Source: JAGVPT01 sp963772165
GTDB lineage: Bacteria; Bacteroidota; Ignavibacteria; UBA10030; UBA8401
Assembly: GCA_963772165.1 (NCBI GenBank)
Contig: CAVYWA010000005.1
Location: 186,001-250,000 of the forward strand
Length of the DNA stretch: 64,000 nt
Direction of reading: 5' to 3'
In this document: one piece after another, positions 63,572-64,000 of the stretch
Numbering within the stretch: the stretch's first letter is position 1
How the letters are laid out: every line of letters begins with the position of its first letter
Position numbers and translations under genes: made by a program
The notes under the pieces: model-generated
Databases searched by the model: none
Told to the model about the DNA's origin: nothing
The model's input: only the letters and a program-made list of their open reading frames with translations

Positions 63572-64000
63572 TCAGGCCGTAATTGGTTTTCTTGTGCCGG
63601 TAAGGAAAGCGTTCACCCGTTCCGCAGTCTGTTCGGAATTGATCACACAATCGCCTACCGCGATTCCGCCCCGGTAATTGCCGCTGAGGAAAATTCCGGC
63701 ATGGCGCAGCTCGAATTGACGCATCTGTTCCACCACCGAGAGATGGCCGATATGATATTGCGGGATCGCTTTTTCCCACCGCGAGATGCGGCTGAAAACC
63801 GGAGAACCGGCAAGATTCATGATCGATGTTAATTCTTGTACCACAAGCTCAATAAGTTCCGTATCCGTACGTTCGACGAGTTCCGGTTGCCGGGAGCCTC
63901 CGACAAACGTGGTGAACGCTGAGTGGCCTGCGGGTGCCCTCCCCGGAAAAAGGACGGAACTCCAAATTGTCCCGAGAATTTTACGGTGCTCTTTTTCCGG
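63572..64000 (-). CDS. hemG: Protoporphyrinogen oxidase, C-terminal part
   Basis: 143 residues, cut by the window end. Family segments are HRKILGTIWSSVLFPGRAP, TTFVGGSRQPEL, WEKAIPQYHIGH and FLSGNYRGGIAVGDCV. The last is the FAD-contacting C-terminal motif of HemY-type (oxygen-dependent or coproporphyrinogen) oxidases. Whether it is HemG- or HemY-type cannot be fixed from this part; some databases use hemY. Together with hemL and hemB it forms a haem cluster. Confidence 0.88.
   Translation of the reverse strand, partial: PEKEHRKILGTIWSSVLFPGRAPAGHSAFTTFVGGSRQPELVERTDTELIELVVQELTSIMNLAGSPVFSRISRWEKAIPQYHIGHLSVVEQMRQFELRHAGIFLSGNYRGGIAVGDCVINSEQTAERVNAFLTGTRKPITA

Overview
The window looks like a contig from an uncultured or draft-quality member of the Bacteroidota/Chlorobiota/Ignavibacteriota group, most likely an ignavibacterium. 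Three secreted proteins (23.3, 29.5 and 49.7 kb) end in the type IX secretion sorting domain with the NYPNPFNP...IRY and VLGQ-VRTLVNE signatures typical of that lineage. Base composition is near 50% GC by eye. Promoters of TTGACN-17-TATATT form recur. No rRNA, tRNA, CRISPR array or insertion sequence was found. Layout: 0-31.7 kb is mostly plus-strand housekeeping. It holds a pseudouridine synthase end, malQ, lysS, an S41 protease, a DUF3108 protein, a gamma carbonic anhydrase, an MBL-fold hydrolase, ybeY, a DUF494/smg gene, topA, a Xer recombinase, hpf/raiA, hprK, an M23 peptidase, a BamA-like barrel, holB, metG, an M20 peptidase, a cobalamin adenosyltransferase, a T9SS cargo, secA, glnB, and a small lipoprotein next to an S8 protease. 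From 54.4 kb to the end the minus strand carries hemL, an epimerase, hemB, a type 5 uracil-DNA glycosylase, an alpha/beta hydrolase, gltA, class I fumarase, an unknown secreted protein and the C-terminus of protoporphyrinogen oxidase: haem synthesis mixed with TCA-cycle genes. The most interesting region is 32.0-46.2 kb, a complete but unusual type IV filament locus. It has four tandem 137-residue pilin-like genes, a PilC/GspF platform protein, a PilB ATPase, three further pilin-like proteins, a PilT-like ATPase, a PilM-PilN fusion (GspL-like layout), a PilO-PilP fusion and a short secretin. All seven pilin-like proteins begin Met-Gly directly before the hydrophobic segment, with no GFTLIE-type leader and no Glu at +5. 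The first three pilin copies are mosaics of each other at DNA level. A near-perfect sigma-54 -24/-12 site precedes the minor-pilin genes. A conserved foldable element occurs in two intergenic gaps of this locus, one before the fourth pilin and one before the Ig-like lipoprotein that follows the secretin. Several genes, including essential lysS and bamA, are broken by single-base indels, and two show clusters of indels (30.49-30.86 and 48.93-49.11 kb). Because codons resume exactly after each break, sequencing or assembly error is the simplest reading, and those genes are annotated across the breaks. Intergenic gaps also carry foldback repeats of several types, one of them bounded by a GTCATTGCGAG-like sequence.
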